From the NCBI RefSeq assembly GCF_001425625.1, contig NZ_LMCP01000008.1:1-64000 (forward strand): 64,000 nt of DNA. The letters are read 5' to 3'. How positions within the stretch are numbered: position 1 is the first letter of the stretch; each line of letters starts with the position of its first letter. A model generated the notes under the pieces. The model did no database searches and was not told where the DNA came from. It saw only the letters and a program-made list of their open reading frames with translations. A program made the translations under genes and the position numbers. This DNA comes from Mesorhizobium sp. Root102. Lineage in GTDB: Bacteria > Pseudomonadota > Alphaproteobacteria > Rhizobiales > Rhizobiaceae. Of the stretch, positions 61,671-64,000 are shown in pieces.

Positions 61671-64000
61671 TTAGAAAAAGCCTTTCCGCTGCCACCAGCC
61701 TGCGCGCTTCGGCTTGTCCTCGGTCTTGGCTTCGGGCTCCTCCGCGACGGTCGAAGACACCACCGGCACGACCGGTGCATCGACGGCCGCCGGCTTGCGC
61801 CGCGACGGGCGGGCCTTCGGTGCCTCCTTGACAGCCGCGATGGCTGCCTCGTCGGATGCGGTGACTGGCGTCTCGACCGGTGCTTCCGCGACCGCTTCGG
61901 CAGCCTGCTCCTCGGCGACGACCTCGGCCGCGGCCTTCTTCGGCTTGGCGGCACGACGTGGCTTCTTTGGCTTCTCTGTGCTCGGCGCGTCGTCATTGGC
62001 CGGAGCAAGCACCACCGGCTCTTCGGCCGACGCGGCGATTTCCGGCTCGCTGGCGATCACCTCGGTTGCCGAGATTTCGACTTCAGACACGTCGGCTGTT
62101 TCGCCGGCGCTTACCTCGGCCTCGCCTTCACCGTCTTCGCGGCGATTGCGTTTGCCGCCGCGCTTGCCGCGCCGGCGCTTCTTGCCCGGGCCTTCATCCG
62201 AAGTGCCTTGGCCTTCGTCCGACGCCTCAACCGTCTCAGACGTTTCGGCAACACCAACAAGGGCGTTGTCGTCTGCTTCCGCGTCGCTATCGCTGGCGGC
62301 TGAGTCGGAGGCCTCATCGGCCGACGCGGAAACGGAAGCACCGTCCGCAGGGGCGCCATGTTCGCGGTCGCGATCCTTGCCGCCGCGACGACGCCGACGC
62401 TTGCGGCGCTTGCGGTCGCGGCCTTCGCCTTCTTCGCCACCGGCAGCAGGTCGGGGTTGTTGCTGCGGCTGCTGGCGTGGCTGTTCGGCCTGCACCGGCG
62501 CCTCATCGTCTTCCTCGACGACGACAATCTCGTCCTCGGGCTCTTCCGGCTCGGCATAGGCCGGGAAGCTGCGCGCCTCGACAAAGCCTTCCGGTTTTTC
62601 AGCCAGCGCGCCGCGGAAGATCGCATAGTGCTGCGCACCGACCGAATCGTCGGCCTCGACGGTGATCGTCAGCCCAAAGCGGCTTTCGAGTTCCACCAGC
62701 GTGCCGCGCTTGTGGTTGAGCACGTAGAGTGCGGTCGCCGCCGGCGTCCGCACAGTGATGTGGCTGCGCGAATCCTTGAGCAGGAATTCCTCGATTGCCC
62801 GCACCACCATCAGCGCGACCGACGAATCGGAGCGCACATGGCCGGTGCCGCCGCAATGCGGGCAGGGCTTCATGGTCGATTCCAGCACGCTGGCGCGGAT
62901 GCGCTGGCGTGACATCTCCATCAGGCCGAAATGCGAGATACGGCCGACCTGGATGCGCGCACGATCGTTCTTGAGGTGATCCTTCAGCCGCTTCTCGACG
63001 GAGCGGTTGTTGCGATTCTCCTCCATGTCGATGAAGTCGATGACGATCAGGCCGGCGAGATCGCGCAGCCTGAGCTGACGCGCGACTTCCTCGGCCGCTT
63101 CCAGATTGGTGTGGAGCGCGGTGTCCTCGATCGAGTGCTCCTTGGTGGAGCGGCCCGAATTGACGTCGATAGCAACCAGCGCCTCGGTCTGGTTGATGAT
63201 GATGTAACCGCCGCTCTTCAGCGTCACTTGCGGCTGCAGCATGCGGTCGAGCTGCGCCTCGATGCCGTTGCGCACGAAGATTGGCGTCGTGTCGCGGAAC
63301 GGCTGAACCACCTTGGCGTGGCTCGGCATCAGCATGCGCATGAAGTCCTTGGCCTCGCGATAGCCTTCCTCGCCGGAGACGAGAATCTCGTCGATATCCT
63401 TGTTGTAAAGGTCGCGCACCGAGCGCTTGATCAGGCTGCCTTCCTCATAGACCAGGGCAGGGGCCGTGGACTGCAAGGTGAGATTGCGGACATTTTCCCA
63501 AAGCCGCATCAGGTATTCATAATCGCGCTTGATCTCGGCCTTGGTGCGGCTCTCGCCGGCGGTGCGCAGGATGACGCCCATGCCTTGCGGCACTTCGAGA
63601 TCGGCAACGACCTCCTTCAGGCGCTTGCGGTCGACCGCGCTGGTGATCTTGCGCGAAATGCCGCCGCCACGCGCGGTGTTCGGCATCAGCACCGAATAGC
63701 GGCCGGCAAGCGACAGGTAGGTGGTGAGGGCCGCACCCTTGTTGCCGCGCTCTTCCTTGACGACTTGCACCAACAGGATCTGCCGGCGCTTGATCACTTC
63801 CTGGATCTTGTACTGGCGGCGCACCGGCTTGCGGCGGTTGCGCACTTCTTCCAGCGCATCCTCGGCGCCGACCGATTCGACCTCGTGATCGTCAGGATGC
63901 GAGGACTGCACTTCCTCGAGCATGCCGCGATCATTGTCGCCGGACGTGGCTTCGCTGCCCTGTTCCGCTTGCGGAACGGCTTCGGAAATCACATCGCCTT
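61671..64000 (-). CDS. rne: Ribonuclease E, 3' part, runs off the right edge
   Basis: The visible portion (773 residues or more) lacks the N-terminus. It holds TTYLSLAGRYSVLMPNTARGGGISRKI, the DNase I-like catalytic site VAIDVNSGRST and LAGLIVIDFIDMEENRN (equivalents of D303 and D346), and the zinc-link cysteines in CPHCGGTGHVRS. An acidic/basic, repetitive C-terminal half (KRRRRGKRGGKRNRRED and alanine/glutamate-rich stretches) is the degradosome scaffold. The frame is open to the window edge, so the start lies outside. Confidence 0.93.
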   Translation of the reverse strand, partial: GDVISEAVPQAEQGSEATSGDNDRGMLEEVQSSHPDDHEVESVGAEDALEEVRNRRKPVRRQYKIQEVIKRRQILLVQVVKEERGNKGAALTTYLSLAGRYSVLMPNTARGGGISRKITSAVDRKRLKEVVADLEVPQGMGVILRTAGESRTKAEIKRDYEYLMRLWENVRNLTLQSTAPALVYEEGSLIKRSVRDLYNKDIDEILVSGEEGYREAKDFMRMLMPSHAKVVQPFRDTTPIFVRNGIEAQLDRMLQPQVTLKSGGYIIINQTEALVAIDVNSGRSTKEHSIEDTALHTNLEAAEEVARQLRLRDLAGLIVIDFIDMEENRNNRSVEKRLKDHLKNDRARIQVGRISHFGLMEMSRQRIRASVLESTMKPCPHCGGTGHVRSDSSVALMVVRAIEEFLLKDSRSHITVRTPAATALYVLNHKRGTLVELESRFGLTITVEADDSVGAQHYAIFRGALAEKPEGFVEARSFPAYAEPEEPEDEIVVVEEDDEAPVQAEQPRQQPQQQPRPAAGGEEGEGRDRKRRKRRRRRGGKDRDREHGAPADGASVSASADEASDSAASDSDAEADDNALVGVAETSETVEASDEGQGTSDEGPGKKRRRGKRGGKRNRREDGEGEAEVSAGETADVSEVEISATEVIASEPEIAASAEEPVVLAPANDDAPSTEKPKKPRRAAKPKKAAAEVVAEEQAAEAVAEAPVETPVTASDEAAIAAVKEAPKARPSRRKPAAVDAPVVPVVSSTVAEEPEAKTEDKPKRAGWWQRKGFF

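Overview
The window reads as one chromosomal segment of a GC-rich alphaproteobacterium of the order Rhizobiales, most likely Mesorhizobium or a close relative. The basis is inference from gene content: a long B12-dependent ribonucleotide reductase, DUF982/DUF2188/DUF3126/DUF2155 proteins, an NDUFA12-like protein, a DUF192-type exported protein, an aroQ-accB-accC-aat operon, and compound palindromic repeats of rhizobial type. No species call is possible from sequence reading alone. Coding density is high, and I see no prophage, plasmid, CRISPR or symbiosis genes. The only trace of an insertion sequence is a pair of direct repeats at the extreme left edge.

Layout. 0-0.6 kb: possible end of an IS21-like element, otherwise no gene. 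0.6-4.4 kb: nrdJ (minus strand) with a NrdR-box pair upstream. 5.3-14.6 kb: a tightly coupled plus-strand operon holding a complete peptide/opine-class ABC importer, a cog3964-type amidohydrolase, a RidA-like protein, a SelA-like PLP enzyme and an IclR regulator, headed by a candidate IclR operator. This is the most interesting metabolic unit. 14.6-18.2 kb: PilZ, Nudix, gpt, a tandem universal stress protein and a CinA-type MoCF-domain protein. 18.4-20.8 kb: a patch of small or accessory genes in which three genes are broken (two one-base frameshifts and one nonsense codon). 20.9-24.4 kb: an old yellow enzyme, nudK, a PilZ protein, small hypotheticals and tRNA-Leu(UAA). 24.6-38.2 kb: an outer-membrane beta-barrel, hydrolases, adenine deaminase, two tandem DUF900 lipoproteins, a creatinase-like protein, ilvA, a glyoxalase, a double cold-shock protein, DUF192 and an HD-domain protein. 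38.3-47.6 kb: cysE, DUF3126, a gamma-carbonic anhydrase, ankyrin, NYN-LOTUS, a bacterial transglutaminase-like protein, a tandem PilZ, a PAS protein, a candidate small RNA, a rhomboid, a CBS protein and YjhX. 47.9-64 kb: core genes gatB, panB-panC, aat-accC-accB-aroQ, a DsbA-like protein with an M48 protease, an aminotransferase, glsA and the 3' part of rne, which runs off the right edge.

How it works together. The 5.3-14.6 kb operon plausibly imports an N-acylated, peptidic or related amino-acid derivative, deacylates it in the cytoplasm with the amidohydrolase, and processes the freed amine with the SelA-like PLP enzyme while RidA removes reactive enamine. The IclR protein would act through a palindrome just downstream of the predicted promoter. 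The aroQ-accB-accC-aat and panB-panC operons supply shikimate, malonyl-CoA and pantothenate. Five copies of one palindromic repeat family each sit at, or within about 22 bp of, a stop codon. They probably serve as transcript ends or 3' stabilisers, and one copy supplies the C-terminus of a (broken) SH3-domain gene.
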